From Martinezella calliandrae (GTDB lineage: Bacteria > Pseudomonadota > Alphaproteobacteria > Rhizobiales > Rhizobiaceae), in NCBI RefSeq assembly GCF_030272695.1, contig NZ_JARFYN010000003.1, positions 62,001 through 126,000 of the forward strand: a DNA stretch of 64,000 bases. Direction: 5' to 3'. Position numbers and translations under genes: made by a program. Position 1 is the first letter of the stretch. Each line of letters opens with the position of its first letter. This document shows, piece by piece, positions 63,558-64,000 of this stretch. A model generated the notes under the pieces. That model was not told where the DNA came from, ran no database searches, and saw only the letters and a list, made by a program, of their open reading frames with translations.

Positions 63558-63672
63558 TTAAACCCATGCCTGCCAGTACCCAAACTGTTCCCGCCGAGAC
63601 AAACAGCGCGAGCGCTATGATGGCATAGCTCATGATAAGCGAGAGCCACGCCTTAACCTTGGGATCCTTCAT
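63558..63672 (-). pseudogene. N-terminal fragment of an isoprenylcysteine-methyltransferase-like protein
   Basis: ATG 63672 begins MKDPKVKAWLSLIMSYAIIA and continues LALFVSAGTVW; then one extra G (GTTTGGGTAC) shifts the frame, and the expected YWQAWV follows in the next frame before a TAA at 63558-63560. The span is 115 bases, one more than 38 codons. This matches the first membrane helix and the GT-YWQAW motif of ICMT-family proteins. The remainder of the gene is missing. Confidence 0.6.
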
Positions 63673-63739
63673 TTGATTTGAACTGCAATTTTCTCCTCTG
63701 AGTTCGGGGCTGCCGGCATTCCTATGTGGGCGGGCCGTG

Positions 63740-64000
63740 TCACCAGATGAAAGGAATCAGACGCCAGCGCACCCGGCGCGCATAAGCGTCATATCCCTCA
63801 AGGCCCGTGCGCAGCGTTTTTTCTTCGACGCCGATCCGGATGCCGAATAAGATGGCGAGAATAGGGAGCGTCGCAAGTCCCCACCATGATCCGAGCACAA
63901 GCGATGTTCCGGCGATATAGAAGAGCGCGCCAAAATACATTGGATGGCGGACGATGGCATAAGGGCCTGTTGTGATGACCGCCTGCCCACGATCCTTTTG
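63740..64000 (-). CDS. Isoprenylcysteine carboxyl-methyltransferase family protein, C-terminal 86 residues (5' end outside window)
   Basis: The minus strand is open from the window edge to a stop at 63740. It encodes TTGPYAIVRHPMYFGALFY, the SAM-site motif of the ICMT/PEMT family, followed by two helices and GIRIGVEEKTLRTGLEGYDA and YARRVRWRLIPFIW. This is a membrane methyltransferase of unknown substrate. A broken copy of the N-terminus of the same family lies 68 bases downstream. Confidence 0.8.
   Translation of the reverse strand, partial: QKDRGQAVITTGPYAIVRHPMYFGALFYIAGTSLVLGSWWGLATLPILAILFGIRIGVEEKTLRTGLEGYDAYARRVRWRLIPFIW

Noticed and set aside
58760..64000. Direct repeat of the guaA end as an attachment site
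   Set aside because: I looked for a second copy of the last guaA bases (ACGATCGAGTGGGAGTGA) and saw none in the window.
1..64000. tRNA, rRNA or CRISPR features
   Set aside because: No T-loop GGTTCGA-type tRNA ends in proper context, no rRNA blocks and no regularly spaced repeats were seen by eye. A tool search (tRNAscan-SE, CRISPR finder) would be decisive.

Overview
The window reads as chromosomal DNA of a Rhizobiaceae bacterium, probably Rhizobium in the broad sense. Support comes from the high-GC codon use, from core genes typical of that family (dnaN with pmtA and pyrF close by, rsmI with a relic of yraN, gshB, coaBC, guaA, queG, a secreted choline sulfatase system, phosphatidylethanolamine N-methyltransferase), and from two palindromic intergenic repeats of the rhizobial type. 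I found no rRNA, tRNA, CRISPR array, phage or complete insertion sequence.

Layout. 1-4.6 kb: an operon with the cut 3' end of a hydantoinase-type amidohydrolase, an M20 N-carbamoyl-amino-acid amidohydrolase, a DUF917 (S-methyl-thiohydantoin desulfurase type) protein, a TfoX-like protein and a urocanase-family enzyme whose usual active-site cysteine is alanine. Together they fit the lower part of ergothioneine or S-methyl-ergothioneine breakdown to glutamate. This is the most interesting system here. 4.7-12.9 kb: a spermidine-synthase-like gene, a VapBC pair, an ArsR/SRPBCC/GFA operon with a nested palindromic operator, and several LysR regulators beside transporter or reductase genes. 13.0-27.1 kb: coaBC and dut are split by about 12.4 kb holding a glutamine amidotransferase, a possible structured RNA, otsBA (trehalose), a choline-sulfate block (LysR, choX, betC), a frameshifted molbindin, trmO, an orphan binding protein, an Rrf2/thioredoxin-reductase-like pair and prfC. 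27.1-31.8 kb: Lrp, amino-acid exporter families and cysK.

31.9-47.3 kb is core: gshB, a decayed yraN, rsmI, dnaN, pmtA, pyrF, a complex-I-type epimerase, uppP, GST, queG, an RlpA-like protein and an RsmB-type methyltransferase. 47.5-52.6 kb is a tight four-gene operon of two imelysins, a di-heme oxidoreductase and a Tat-exported DUF1513 protein, a likely periplasmic iron-handling system. 52.7-58.8 kb holds a GntR regulator, a hydrolase, a DUF2252 protein, a thioesterase, a nucleosidase and guaA.

After guaA the character changes. From 58.8 to 64.0 kb there are short accessory genes among remnants: the C-terminus of an apolipoprotein N-acyltransferase-like protein, an IS6-family end, a TetR fragment, a dihydrofolate-reductase-family fragment, a small broken ORF and a broken isoprenylcysteine methyltransferase. 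Four of these carry a single extra G. The 3' end of guaA therefore marks a core/accessory boundary.
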